A stretch of 64,000 bases of DNA from Candidatus Kapaibacterium sp. (GTDB lineage Bacteria > Bacteroidota > Ignavibacteria > Kapaibacteriales > UBA2268), in NCBI GenBank assembly GCA_013414795.1, contig CP058732.1, positions 1,773,950 to 1,837,949 of the forward strand. Reading direction: 5' to 3'. The position numbers and the translations under genes were made by a program. This document shows positions 55,814 through 64,000 of the stretch, one piece after another. The first letter of the stretch is position 1. Every line of letters starts with the position of its first letter. The notes under the pieces are model-generated. The model made no database searches. It was not told the DNA's origin and saw only the letters and a list, made by a program, of their open reading frames with translations.

Positions 55814-56232
55814 TGAGTAGCAAAGAGACAATCGAGATAACTAAAAATTTTAAAACTGATAAAAAAATATTAGCAGAAATAGAAACAATATTAAAGTCAA
55901 TCCAAAAACAGTTCCCATTTGGAGATGACAAATTTCACAACATTTTGATTGCTACTACCGAGGCGTTAATAAATGCAATCCAACACGGGAACAAATTCGA
56001 TCCTAATAAACAAGTAACATTGAAGATAACTGGAAATAAAGAACTGGTACAAGTCGTTGTTCAAGACGAAGGCGAAGGATTCGACCCATCGACAATACCA
56101 GACCCAAGGTCGCCCGACAATATTCTCAAAGAAAGAGGAAGAGGTATTTTTTTGATTCGTGAACTTTCGAATTCGGCACAAATCATTACTGGAAAAACTG
56201 GAACTACTGTTATAATGAATTTTTACATATAA
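55813..56232 (+). CDS. RsbW/SpoIIAB-like HATPase (anti-sigma-type serine kinase)
   Basis: The 139-residue protein has the HATPase_c fold of the RsbW group: FHNILIATTEALINAIQHGN (N box), VVVQDEGEGFDPSTIP (G1 box) and RGRGIFLIRELS (G2 box). Such proteins usually bind sigma factors or anti-sigma antagonists and phosphorylate the latter. No cognate sigma factor or STAS antagonist is adjacent. I use ATG at 55813, which shares one base with the stop of the barrel gene (TAATG); an earlier GTG in the frame was rejected because the extra 27 residues overlap the barrel's last strand. The ATPase gene starts 6 bases later. Confidence 0.85.
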   Translation: MSSKETIEITKNFKTDKKILAEIETILKSIQKQFPFGDDKFHNILIATTEALINAIQHGNKFDPNKQVTLKITGNKELVQVVVQDEGEGFDPSTIPDPRSPDNILKERGRGIFLIRELSNSAQIITGKTGTTVIMNFYI

Positions 56233-56238
56233 AACCTT

Positions 56239-58386
56239 ATGGAAAGAGCAAATTCTTCGGTTATTAAGGAAATTTTGGATTTTTCGTATCCCTTTTTCTT
56301 TGTCAATGGAACTGTCGGTGTTGGCAAGTCTACAATTGTAAACGAGGCATTAAATAGAATTTCCAACGAAGAGGAAAATATTGTTACAATTAAATTAGAC
56401 TTGAACCAATCCCACCATTTCATCCAATTAGCAAATGCTTTGCAAGTCGGCACAAAGTTAAAAGATGTTCAAACACTTTTCGACGAAGTAAAATTCTATC
56501 TAAACAAATTTTCAAATCTTATTGATGTTTTAATCTCAAAAAATAAAAATTTGGCAAGTATTTTTTTCGACGCATACAATTTTAGAGACTATTTTCTTAC
56601 CGAATATTTAAACGAAACTCCTTTCTTGGAACTCCATCGCTACAAAAACCAACTCGATGAATTATTCGAGAAAAAAATCGACAAAAGAGTACTTTTAAAA
56701 TTGTTCGATGTTCTTTCGGAGGCATTTGTCTATTCTCTAATTCAAATTAAGCAGACAAATGAATTGGAGCAAAATCTAAAAGTAGTTTTCGTTGTTGATA
56801 ATTACGAACACGGTGCTGGTATTGTTGACCATTGGGTAATAAATCACCTTTATCGCACTTTTTACTATAAGACTTTTGCAAATTTCGAATCTTATGAAAT
56901 ACATAAAACCTTGTCGAACAAAAAGCCGATAGACTTTTTCGATGTCAAATTTGTTCTTATTTCCCGTGAGCCTTTTACACTTAAAAAAATATTGTACTCC
57001 GAGCCAAAAGAAAAAGTAAAGAACCATAAAATTCAGCCCTACACCAAAGAAGAACTGACATCTTTAGTTGAGAATTATAATTTTCAACAACCCTTGGAAG
57101 AAATTTTGGCGTTAACTTTCGGCATTCCTTATGCTGTTGATTACATTTTTCAAAATTTGAAGTGTGAATTAAACGAAGAGAAACAAAAACGGTTCTTTGA
57201 GGAAATGTTCATAAAAGTCACCCAAAGAACAAATCCAATGATTTTAAGCATTTTAAAATTAATTTCTGTTTTTGATTATTTCACTCCCGAGGCAATTAGA
57301 TGCGTACAAGGAACTTACCCAAAACACGAAAAAATCTTCAAATATTTAGCCGACAATTCGGATTTATGTGAATTTTATCAAAAAGAGTCCGATTTAATTC
57401 GGATTGCACCACACTATAAATTTTTCGTCTCAACATACTTAAAAATTTTCGAGAAAGAAGCATTTGAAAAATTTCAATTTTTGTTTTCGCAGTTTCAAGA
57501 GGGATTCAACGCTTTGAAGGATTTGGAATATGAGGAAAGAAAAATTTTTCGTAACCTTGCTTACTTAAAAGAATTCATTGTTGGCGAAGTATTGCAAAAC
57601 ATTTTTCAAGAGGATTACCCAAAGGTCGAAAAATTCATTAAAGAAAATTCCAATCTATTCCAAGTTGATAATGATATTTACAAAATACCGAAAGAAATTA
57701 GAGAAAAAATCCTTGCATTTAACAAATTGATTGACAACGAAAGATACATTCTTAAAATTGAGTTTATCAAAGAAAGTATTTTAGGTAATTTAAAAGAAAC
57801 CAAACAAAAAATTGAAAATTTGAAAATTCAACAACAACAAAATTTAGACAGAATTAAGAAAATTCAATATATCAAAGCAAGAATTAATGAAGAGATTCAA
57901 GATACTCAAAAGAAGATAGTCGCCTCGGAGAACTATTTAATTGATTTAAACACTAAAAGGTATAGCACAAGTCGCAAATACACTTGGGTTCCCTTCACCC
58001 TATTAGCGATACTTTCAATTATTACATTTATCGTAGGTAACAACATATTGTACATTTTCAACGAAACTATGAATATGGAATCAATTTCTGGGCTTGGAAC
58101 CGCTTTGAAAATACTTTCCATACTGCTTTTTGGCATACTTTTGTACGTCTTGATTGACCATTTTGGTTCGAAGGAAAGGAAAGAATTTATTCGAGGAGCA
58201 GAGGAATTCATCAATACCGAGGAAGAAAAACTTGCCGAACTTAAAGAATGTCTAAACGAATACAAATTAGCATTGAAACAATTTGATGAAGAACTTCAAA
58301 TAAAATTCAAAGAAAACCAATCACTCGAAGGCAAAATTGAATCTCTTGAAAAAATTCTTAAAGTAGACTTTGTCGATGCAACATAA
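56239..58386 (+). CDS. Unrecognised membrane-anchored P-loop ATPase with coiled coils
   Basis: The 715-residue protein starts with a P-loop domain (Walker A GTVGVGKST, residues 24-32; probable Walker B VVFVVDNYEHG near 180-190) of AAA/STAND-like character, with a helical middle (about 300-515) and no recognisable sensor. Then a coiled-coil stretch (about 520-570, rich in Gln, Lys and Glu), two membrane helices (about 583-607 and 622-643) separated by a short loop, and a second coiled coil to the end. The helices make a hairpin, so both coiled coils should be on the same side as the ATPase, in the cytoplasm. I do not know the family. It is the last gene of the six-gene coupled group; 136 bases of AT-rich DNA separate it from sdhC. 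Confidence 0.8.
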   Translation: MERANSSVIKEILDFSYPFFFVNGTVGVGKSTIVNEALNRISNEEENIVTIKLDLNQSHHFIQLANALQVGTKLKDVQTLFDEVKFYLNKFSNLIDVLISKNKNLASIFFDAYNFRDYFLTEYLNETPFLELHRYKNQLDELFEKKIDKRVLLKLFDVLSEAFVYSLIQIKQTNELEQNLKVVFVVDNYEHGAGIVDHWVINHLYRTFYYKTFANFESYEIHKTLSNKKPIDFFDVKFVLISREPFTLKKILYSEPKEKVKNHKIQPYTKEELTSLVENYNFQQPLEEILALTFGIPYAVDYIFQNLKCELNEEKQKRFFEEMFIKVTQRTNPMILSILKLISVFDYFTPEAIRCVQGTYPKHEKIFKYLADNSDLCEFYQKESDLIRIAPHYKFFVSTYLKIFEKEAFEKFQFLFSQFQEGFNALKDLEYEERKIFRNLAYLKEFIVGEVLQNIFQEDYPKVEKFIKENSNLFQVDNDIYKIPKEIREKILAFNKLIDNERYILKIEFIKESILGNLKETKQKIENLKIQQQQNLDRIKKIQYIKARINEEIQDTQKKIVASENYLIDLNTKRYSTSRKYTWVPFTLLAILSIITFIVGNNILYIFNETMNMESISGLGTALKILSILLFGILLYVLIDHFGSKERKEFIRGAEEFINTEEEKLAELKECLNEYKLALKQFDEELQIKFKENQSLEGKIESLEKILKVDFVDAT

Positions 58387-58522
58387 TTTGTTACAAAGAA
58401 AAGAAAATGTTTGATTTTCTAATTAATATAAATCTCATATTAATTTTTTTTAATTTTTTTATCTAATTTGTATGATTTGAAAAATACTCTTTCACAAATG
58501 TTGTACAAACTGACGGGGTTAT

Positions 58523-59236
58523 ATGGGATTTTTTAGTTATCTTCGTTCAACAGTCTTAAGTAAAGTAGTAATGGCAATTACAGGGGCAATAATTGTCCTT
58601 TATGTAATTGTCCACACAGCGGGAAATCTGCTTATCTATCTTGGACGGGATACTTTGAACTCTTACTCTGCGTTCCTACACAGCCTTGGTCCAATTCTCT
58701 GGATTATCCGAATAATATTAATTGTATCAGCCATCCTTCACATTATTACTTCAATTAAGTTGAAATTTGAAAACTGGCGTTCAAAACCCACAAAGTATGC
58801 TGTCAAAAACTATTTAAAAGCCAAATTCACTTCACGAACTATGATTTGGACTGGACTGATGATTTTGGCTTTTGTTATCTATCATTTATTGCATTTCACC
58901 ATAAGAGTTACAAACCCCCAACACTATTATCCCGAGTTTTACCAACCACACAATGCCGTTTCTTCTGTTATTCTTGAAAGATTTGATGTTTACAGAATGG
59001 TGGTTTTGGGATTCCAAAATCCTTTAATTTCAATTGTTTATATTATTGGAGTTATAACTGTTGGTTTCCACTTAGACCACGCTATCCAAAGTATGTTCCA
59101 AACGCTTGGTTACAACCAAAAGCACTATTTTCCAACAATACAAAAGTGTAGTACTGGCATAGCAATAATCATTGCTCTTTGTCTTGTTTCTATACCAATT
59201 TCAGTTATGTTAGGTTTCGTAGGAGGTGGAATATGA
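58523..59236 (+). CDS. sdhC: Succinate dehydrogenase cytochrome b subunit (Bacteroidota type)
   Basis: This 237-residue protein is the single membrane anchor of SdhCAB of the kind used in Bacteroidota, combining roles of SdhC and SdhD. It has five hydrophobic stretches with internal histidines ([43 protein letters not shown]) that would ligate heme b. It starts at ATG 58523, preceded by GGGG-type purines, and its TGA overlaps the sdhA ATG by four bases. Order C-A-B as in Bacteroides/Chlorobi. Confidence 0.93.
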   Translation: MGFFSYLRSTVLSKVVMAITGAIIVLYVIVHTAGNLLIYLGRDTLNSYSAFLHSLGPILWIIRIILIVSAILHIITSIKLKFENWRSKPTKYAVKNYLKAKFTSRTMIWTGLMILAFVIYHLLHFTIRVTNPQHYYPEFYQPHNAVSSVILERFDVYRMVVLGFQNPLISIVYIIGVITVGFHLDHAIQSMFQTLGYNQKHYFPTIQKCSTGIAIIIALCLVSIPISVMLGFVGGGI

Positions 59237-61146
59237 TACTTGACGGTAAAGTACCATCGGGGCATATAACAGAAAAATGGGACAAACACCGCTTCGAAAT
59301 GAAGTTAGTAAGCCCAGCGAACAAAAGGAAATACAAAATACTTGTTGTAGGAACTGGATTGGCTGGAGCCTCTGCTGCTGCATCTCTTGCCGAATTGGGC
59401 TACCAAGTAGAGGTTTTCACTTACCACGATAGCCCTCGTAGAGCACATAGTATTGCAGCACAAGGTGGAATCAACGCAGCAAAGAACTACCCCAACGACG
59501 GCGATAGCATCTGGCGACTGTTCTATGATACAGTCAAAGGAGGTGACTTCCGTTCACGAGAAGCAAATGTATACAGACTTGCCCAGGTAAGCAACAATAT
59601 TATTGACCAGTGCGTTGCCCAAGGGGTCCCATTTGCACGTGAATATAGTGGATATCTTGCCAACCGTTCGTTTGGTGGCGCACAACTTTCAAGAACATTT
59701 TATGCAAGAGGACAAACAGGTCAACAGTTGCTACTTGGTGCATATTCTGCACTTATGCGTCAAGTGGGCTTGAAAAAAATCATTCTCCACACCCGAACTG
59801 AAATGCTGGATTTGGTTGTAATAGATGGTGTTGCTCGTGGGATTGTAACCCGAAATCTTCTCAACGGTAAAATTGAATCTTTCGTTGGAGATGCCGTGGT
59901 TTTGGCTACTGGTGGTTATTCAAATGTATTTTTCCTCTCCACAAATGCCCAGGCCTGCAACGTAACTGCCACATACCGCGCCTACAAGCGTGGGGCTTTC
60001 TTTGCAAATCCTTGTTTTACTCAAATACATCCAACTTGTATACCACAAAGTGGGGAACACCAATCCAAACTCACTCTTATGAGCGAATCCTTGCGAAACG
60101 ATGGAAGAGTTTGGGTGCCTAAGAATCCAGGAGATAAGCGAAAACCAACTGATATACCCGAAGACGAACGTGATTATTATCTTGAAAGAATGTATCCAAG
60201 TTATGGTAATCTTGCACCACGCGACATTGCCTCGCGAGCTGCGAAGCGTGTCTGCGACGAAGGTCGCGGGGTTGGACCAACTGGAAACGCAGTTTATCTG
60301 GACTTTTCTGACGCAATTAAACGGCTTGGCAAAAAAGTTATCGAAGAACGCTATGGCAATCTCTTTGAAATGTACGAAAGAATAACTGGGGATAATCCCT
60401 ACGAAACCCCAATGATGATTTACCCCGCTCCCCACTATACAATGGGTGGTCTTTGGGTGGATTACAATTTAATGAGCAATTTGCCTGGATTGCACGTTAT
60501 TGGAGAGGCAAACTTTTCAGACCACGGGGCAAATCGCTTGGGTGCAAGTGCATTAATGCAAGGACTTGCCGACGGGTACTTCATACTTCCATATACCATT
60601 GGTCATTACTTTGCTACCACAAAATTGGAAAAAGTTACCACTGACCATCCAGAGTTTAAGAAATGTGAAGAAGAAGTCAAGGAACGAATCAAAAAACTGA
60701 TGTCGATAAATGGGAAAAAGACGCCTACTCAATTTCACAGGGAACTTGGCAAAATTATGTGGGATAATGTTGGAATGGCTCGTACAGAAGAAAGTTTGAA
60801 AAAGGCGCTCGAATTAGTACCAAAACTACGCGAGGAGTTTTGGAGCAATCTAACAATGGTTGGCGAGGAAGGAGATTTAAACATTGTTCTAGAAAAGGCT
60901 TTGCGAGTTGCCGATTTTCTTGAATTCGCTGAATTGATGATCTGGGATGCACTCGAAAGAGATGAATCTTGCGGTGGTCATTTCCGCGAGGAACACCAGT
61001 ATCCCGACGGCGAAGCCAAACGAGACGATGAACGCTTCTGCCACGTAGCGGCTTGGGAATACACTGGTGTTGGCAACAAACCAATTCGCCACATAGAACC
61101 ATTAACATTCGAGTATGTGCCACTAACTGTAAGGAGTTATAAATAA
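59233..61146 (+). CDS. sdhA: Succinate dehydrogenase/fumarate reductase flavoprotein subunit
   Basis: The 637-residue protein binds FAD and oxidises succinate (or reduces fumarate) at the inner membrane. Motifs: [20 protein letters not shown] (FAD-binding), [15 protein letters not shown] with the FAD-linking His region, [24 protein letters not shown], and the catalytic ARD-like region. The start is ATG 59233, which has AGGAGG six bases upstream (59221-59226) and overlaps the sdhC stop; a TTG at 59179 was rejected. The stop shares one base with sdhB's ATG. The TCA-cycle direction cannot be read, but Bacteroidota members can work either way. Confidence 0.96.
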   Translation: MILDGKVPSGHITEKWDKHRFEMKLVSPANKRKYKILVVGTGLAGASAAASLAELGYQVEVFTYHDSPRRAHSIAAQGGINAAKNYPNDGDSIWRLFYDTVKGGDFRSREANVYRLAQVSNNIIDQCVAQGVPFAREYSGYLANRSFGGAQLSRTFYARGQTGQQLLLGAYSALMRQVGLKKIILHTRTEMLDLVVIDGVARGIVTRNLLNGKIESFVGDAVVLATGGYSNVFFLSTNAQACNVTATYRAYKRGAFFANPCFTQIHPTCIPQSGEHQSKLTLMSESLRNDGRVWVPKNPGDKRKPTDIPEDERDYYLERMYPSYGNLAPRDIASRAAKRVCDEGRGVGPTGNAVYLDFSDAIKRLGKKVIEERYGNLFEMYERITGDNPYETPMMIYPAPHYTMGGLWVDYNLMSNLPGLHVIGEANFSDHGANRLGASALMQGLADGYFILPYTIGHYFATTKLEKVTTDHPEFKKCEEEVKERIKKLMSINGKKTPTQFHRELGKIMWDNVGMARTEESLKKALELVPKLREEFWSNLTMVGEEGDLNIVLEKALRVADFLEFAELMIWDALERDESCGGHFREEHQYPDGEAKRDDERFCHVAAWEYTGVGNKPIRHIEPLTFEYVPLTVRSYK

Positions 61147-61916
61147 TGAAACTCACATTGCATATTTGGAGGCAAAAAAATTCAAGCGAGAAAGGACATT
61201 TCGAAACTTACCAACTCGATAATGTAATTGAGGATATGTCCTTTCTCGAAATGCTTGATGTTCTAAATGAAAAATTGGTTCTCGAAGGCAAAGAACCAAT
61301 CGCATTTGACCACGACTGTCGAGAAGGAATTTGTGGTGCTTGCTCCTTGACTATAAACGGAATTCCACACGGACCCGAAAAAGCAACCACAACTTGCCAA
61401 TTGCATATGCGAAAATTCAAAGACGGCGATGAAATATGGATTGAACCCTTCCGTGCCAAAGCGTTCCCAGTGATAAAAGATTTAATTGTCGACCGTTCCG
61501 CTTTCGATAGAATTATCCAGGCGGGAGGCTTTATTAGCGTTAATACTGGGCAAGCGCCCGAAGCCAACTCGATACTGGTTCCCAAGCAAAATGCAGAAAA
61601 GGCTATGGACGCAGCACAATGTATTGGTTGTGGTGCTTGTGTAGCGGCTTGTCCCAATGGCTCGGCTATGCTTTTCGTTTCTGCAAAAGTTGCACATTTT
61701 GCTTATTTGCCACAAGGACAACCCGAAAGAAAATTGCGAGTCCTCAAAATGGTCGAGCAGATGCAAAAAGAGGGCTTTGGAAATTGCAGTAATATGTATG
61801 AATGCGAGGCCGCTTGTCCGAAGGAAATTTCCGTCCGTAACATTGCGCTTATGTTCAGAGACTATTTGAAAGCCTCTTGCTCCGAAGAAAAATTAGAACT
61901 TGTCGAAAACGAATAA
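61146..61916 (+). CDS. sdhB: Succinate dehydrogenase/fumarate reductase iron-sulfur subunit
   Basis: The 256-residue protein carries the electron path from flavin to quinone: a [2Fe-2S] site ([11 protein letters not shown] with a further C), a [4Fe-4S] site [12 protein letters not shown], and a [3Fe-4S]-type site with [13 protein letters not shown]. All ligands appear present. It ends with two helices contacting sdhC. ATG at 61146 overlaps sdhA by one base. An intrinsic terminator follows at 61932-61965, closing the operon. Confidence 0.96.
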   Translation: MKLTLHIWRQKNSSEKGHFETYQLDNVIEDMSFLEMLDVLNEKLVLEGKEPIAFDHDCREGICGACSLTINGIPHGPEKATTTCQLHMRKFKDGDEIWIEPFRAKAFPVIKDLIVDRSAFDRIIQAGGFISVNTGQAPEANSILVPKQNAEKAMDAAQCIGCGACVAACPNGSAMLFVSAKVAHFAYLPQGQPERKLRVLKMVEQMQKEGFGNCSNMYECEAACPKEISVRNIALMFRDYLKASCSEEKLELVENE

Positions 61917-61931
61917 AATATTGTCGCTTAT

Positions 61932-61965
61932 AAAGTACCCTTGGGAAACCAAGGGTACTTTTTTT
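61932..61965 (+). terminator. Intrinsic terminator after sdhCAB
   Basis: A perfect 13-bp stem AAAGTACCCTTGG (61932-61944) with CCAAGGGTACTTT (61949-61961) is closed by a GAAA tetraloop and followed by T run to 61965. It lies 16 bases after the sdhB stop. Confidence 0.95.
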
Positions 61966-61995
61966 ATGTGAACACTAAATCTTATTTTTGCTTTT

Positions 61996-62757
61996 ATGGA
62001 AGTAACAAAAAAAGTAGAAAACTTCTTAAAATTCTTAAAAGAAAATTACGGAGAAACAATTTCTTCTCTTATTTCCTATTCAAAGCAAAGCGAAAACTTA
62101 CTAATCAAAGAGACCAAACAGAGCGACTATTCTTCCAAAATAACTCATTCTCTTGATATTTTTTCAACAAATGATGATTGGTACAATTCAAAAAGTCTCG
62201 AAGAACTTGAAAGTAGAATAAATCGATGCATAAAATGTGAGTTAGGTAAAACCAGAACTAAATTTGTTTTCGGTTCTGGCAATCCAAATGCAGACATAAT
62301 GCTTGTTGGAAAAGCACCCGGCGCCGACGAAGATATTCAAGGATTGCCTTTTGTCGGTCGGGCTGGACAATTGCTTACAAAATTGCTTAAAAACTTTGGC
62401 ATTGATAGAAATGATGTTTACATTTGCAACATATTAAAATGTAGACCGCCAAATAATCGAAAGCCGTTGCCTTCCGAAATTGAAATGTGCAAACCATATT
62501 TGTTGAAGCAAATCGAATTAATACAACCAAAGGTTATTATTGCATTAGGAGCCACAGCAGTCGAGGGACTGTTCAATCTAAAGAAGAAAATGGGCGAGTT
62601 ACGCGGTAAAATTTTAAATTTCAATCAAATTCCAGTTATTGTTACTTATCATCCCGCTGCACTTTTAAGAAATCCAAATTGGGAGAAAGAATTCCTGGAT
62701 GATTTAACAATTTTACATAAACAATTTCCAAATGTCTTGAAAGGGAAAAGAAAATGA
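61996..62757 (+). CDS. Family 4 uracil-DNA glycosylase
   Basis: Family 4 enzymes are iron-sulfur uracil-DNA glycosylases that remove uracil from DNA. The 253-residue protein has a helical N-terminal extension, CIKCELGKTRTKFVFGSGNP with two Fe-S cysteines, motif A GKAPGADEDIQGLPFVGRAG, YICNILKCRPPNNRKPLPSE, and motif B TYHPAALLRNPN. In motif A a Lys stands where the family normally has Glu (GEAPG). ATG at 61996; a possible TATTTTTG element at 61983-61990 leaves no room for a leader. It overlaps ddl by four bases. Confidence 0.92.
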   Translation: MEVTKKVENFLKFLKENYGETISSLISYSKQSENLLIKETKQSDYSSKITHSLDIFSTNDDWYNSKSLEELESRINRCIKCELGKTRTKFVFGSGNPNADIMLVGKAPGADEDIQGLPFVGRAGQLLTKLLKNFGIDRNDVYICNILKCRPPNNRKPLPSEIEMCKPYLLKQIELIQPKVIIALGATAVEGLFNLKKKMGELRGKILNFNQIPVIVTYHPAALLRNPNWEKEFLDDLTILHKQFPNVLKGKRK

Positions 62758-63767
62758 ACATTGCAGTTTTTTTAGGTGGATTGTCCACAGAAAGGGATAT
62801 TTCAATCAAAAGTGGTATTTCTATTTTCAAGGCTCTTATGGAACTTAACCATAATCCAATTCTTGTCGACCCAGCACTTGGCAAAGAAGGAATTTTGGTT
62901 TCAATTGATGAAGTCGATAAACTGCCAAAGTATGAAGATTTAGACAAGGAAAAATATACGCCCCAAAAATATCTTGAAACAATTATTCAACCGGCATTCG
63001 ATACAATTGATTTTGCTTTTATCGCCCTTCACGGAAAGTACGGTGAAGACGGAACAATTCAAACACTACTCGAATTCAAAGGGATTCCCTACTCCGGAAG
63101 TAATCCAAAAGCAAGTGCAATTGGAATGGACAAGAATTTGTCGAAGATTCTTTTCTCCGCTACAGGAGTGCCTACACCTCGTTGGACAATTATTCACTCC
63201 AGCGAGGCAGGTAATTTTGAACTTTGTGAAGAACTACGCAATGAATTTGGAAAACGAATGGTTATCAAGCCAAATGACCAAGGCTCAACTGTTGGTACAA
63301 CAATTATCTCTGATGGAAATTTAGACGAAATACATAACGGCCTTTTAGTTGCAGGCAAATTCTCCGATGTAATCATTGTTGAAGAATACATCGAAGGAAA
63401 AGAAATTACTGTTGGTATAGTAGGAAACGAGGCACTCCCAGTTATTGAAATAGTCCCGCAAAGTGGTTTCTACGATTTTGAACACAAATACACAAAAGGC
63501 AAAACAGAATACATTTGCCCTGCGGAATTGCCCGATGATGTTACAGAATTTGTCCAGGAACTTGCTTTGCTTGCTTTTCGTGTGGTAGGATGTAAAGGTT
63601 TTGCCCGCGTCGACTTTCGTTTGAACGAAGATTTTCAACCATTTGTACTTGAAATCAACACAATTCCTGGTTTCACAGATACATCACTTGTTCCAAAAGC
63701 AGCCAAAGCCATTGGAATAGAATTCCCTGAACTTTGTCAAAGAATAATTGATATAGCAATTAAATAG
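62754..63767 (+). CDS. ddl: D-alanine--D-alanine ligase
   Basis: Ddl makes the D-Ala-D-Ala dipeptide for peptidoglycan in the cytoplasm. The 337-residue ATP-grasp protein shows VFLGGLSTERDISIKSG, FIALHGKYGEDGTIQTLLE, PYSGSNPKASAIGMDK, VIKPNDQGSTVGT, VEEYIEGKEITVGI and the metal/ATP end VLEINTIPGFTDTSLVPKAA. The start is ATG 62754, overlapping the glycosylase stop (ATGA). Length is normal for the family, and all ATP-grasp hallmarks are present. Its position next to the glycosylase gives no functional hint, since this is a common accident of compact genomes. Confidence 0.97.
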   Translation: MNIAVFLGGLSTERDISIKSGISIFKALMELNHNPILVDPALGKEGILVSIDEVDKLPKYEDLDKEKYTPQKYLETIIQPAFDTIDFAFIALHGKYGEDGTIQTLLEFKGIPYSGSNPKASAIGMDKNLSKILFSATGVPTPRWTIIHSSEAGNFELCEELRNEFGKRMVIKPNDQGSTVGTTIISDGNLDEIHNGLLVAGKFSDVIIVEEYIEGKEITVGIVGNEALPVIEIVPQSGFYDFEHKYTKGKTEYICPAELPDDVTEFVQELALLAFRVVGCKGFARVDFRLNEDFQPFVLEINTIPGFTDTSLVPKAAKAIGIEFPELCQRIIDIAIK

Positions 63768-63876
63768 ATATTGTAACCAAATGAACACAAAACTAAATAG
63801 AAAACATATGCAAAGGCATTGTTTCACAATTTTGTTTTAATTTGCATTTTTTGACGCTCAATTTTGGAGTAAATCT

Positions 63877-64000
63877 ATGAGTATTTTAATTAACAAACGG
63901 ACAAAAGCCATAGTTCAAGGCATAACTGGTTCGGAAGGTACTTTCCACACCGCTCAAATGCTCGATTACGGAACAAAAATAGTCGGTGGTGTTACCCCAG
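63877..64000 (+). CDS. sucD: Succinate--CoA ligase alpha subunit (start only)
   Basis: The first 41 codons read [20 protein letters not shown], then [20 protein letters not shown], the conserved CoA-binding start of SucD, before the window ends. The enzyme interconverts succinyl-CoA and succinate in the TCA cycle, so it fits near sdhCAB though a different operon. ATG at 63877. Confidence 0.93.
   Translation, partial: MSILINKRTKAIVQGITGSEGTFHTAQMLDYGTKIVGGVTP

Noticed and set aside
59920-60435. A minus-strand open frame of 171 codons within sdhA
   Set aside because: Antisense to a conserved enzyme; composition reflects the complementary strand.
61208-61657. A minus-strand open frame of 149 codons within sdhB
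   Set aside because: Antisense of the Fe-S subunit; no independent support.
61983-61990. TATTTTTG as a promoter for the uracil-DNA glycosylase
   Set aside because: No -33 TTG at 19-21 bases upstream, and a start point would fall on the ATG.

Overview
The window is AT-rich, very compact bacterial DNA. Its gene content points to the Bacteroidota/Chlorobiota (FCB) superphylum, most likely an Ignavibacteria- or Kapabacteria-like lineage; this is inferred from gene families, as no 16S gene is present. Three secreted proteins end in type IX secretion (T9SS) type A sorting domains, and the T9SS regulator PorX is encoded. There is also a GWxTD-domain protein, a Bacteroidota-style SdhCAB, and at least one well-formed TTTG-N20-TAnnTTTG promoter. 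Unlike most Bacteroidetes, the window carries flagellar export genes (fliPQR-flhBA, flbD), and several genes have strong AGGAGG ribosome binding sites.

Layout. 1-1.2 kb: partial hslU (-), divergent from wecB (+). 2.4-8.4 kb: DUF72 protein, a giant Ycf48/ASH-repeat T9SS protein and rsgA (-). 8.6-14.4 kb: recJ, a Dna2-like nuclease-helicase and a lipoprotein (+). 14.4-17.1 kb: a RelA/SpoT enzyme (-), tRNA-Pro(UGG) (+) and a J-domain protein (-). 17.1-30.1 kb: a long leftward gene run with flhA, flhB, fliR, fliQ, fliP, rsmE (apparently frameshifted), a GWxTD protein, ruvX, a sensor kinase, ispF and a sugar-phosphate nucleotidyltransferase. 30.2-35.3 kb: a T9SS propeller, a TonB-dependent receptor, a receiver-CheB-like protein and a lipoprotein (+), closed by a terminator. 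35.4-38.1 kb: lipoprotein, buk and a receiver-kinase (-). 38.2-40.2 kb: recO and a CorC-type protein (+). 40.2-42.1 kb: lptB and an HtrA protease (-). 42.2-49.4 kb: priA, lipoprotein, SBBP/Ig T9SS protein and thiamine pyrophosphokinase (+), ending inside an antisense tRNA-Ala(CGC). 49.5-51.1 kb: porX (-). 51.2-58.4 kb: six tightly coupled genes: truncated clpB, degenerate receiver/HD-GYP, flbD, outer-membrane barrel, HATPase and a membrane coiled-coil P-loop ATPase. 58.5-61.9 kb: sdhCAB and a terminator. 62-64 kb: family 4 uracil-DNA glycosylase, ddl and partial sucD.

Most of the window is housekeeping: replication and repair (recJ, recO, priA, ruvX, udg), protein quality control (hslU, htrA, clpB fragment), envelope (lptB, ddl, wecB), isoprenoids (ispF) and the TCA cycle (sdhCAB, sucD). 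The accessory part is signalling and secretion. Several signalling enzymes have lost catalytic residues: a CheB domain without its Ser and His, an HD-GYP/receiver protein lacking the HD pair and phospho-Asp, and a RelA/SpoT protein with an altered hydrolase motif. The best candidate for an undescribed system is the six-gene coupled operon at 51198-58386, divergent from porX. It starts with a ClpB that stops just after its first AAA+ domain and ends with a membrane-anchored coiled-coil P-loop ATPase I do not recognise.
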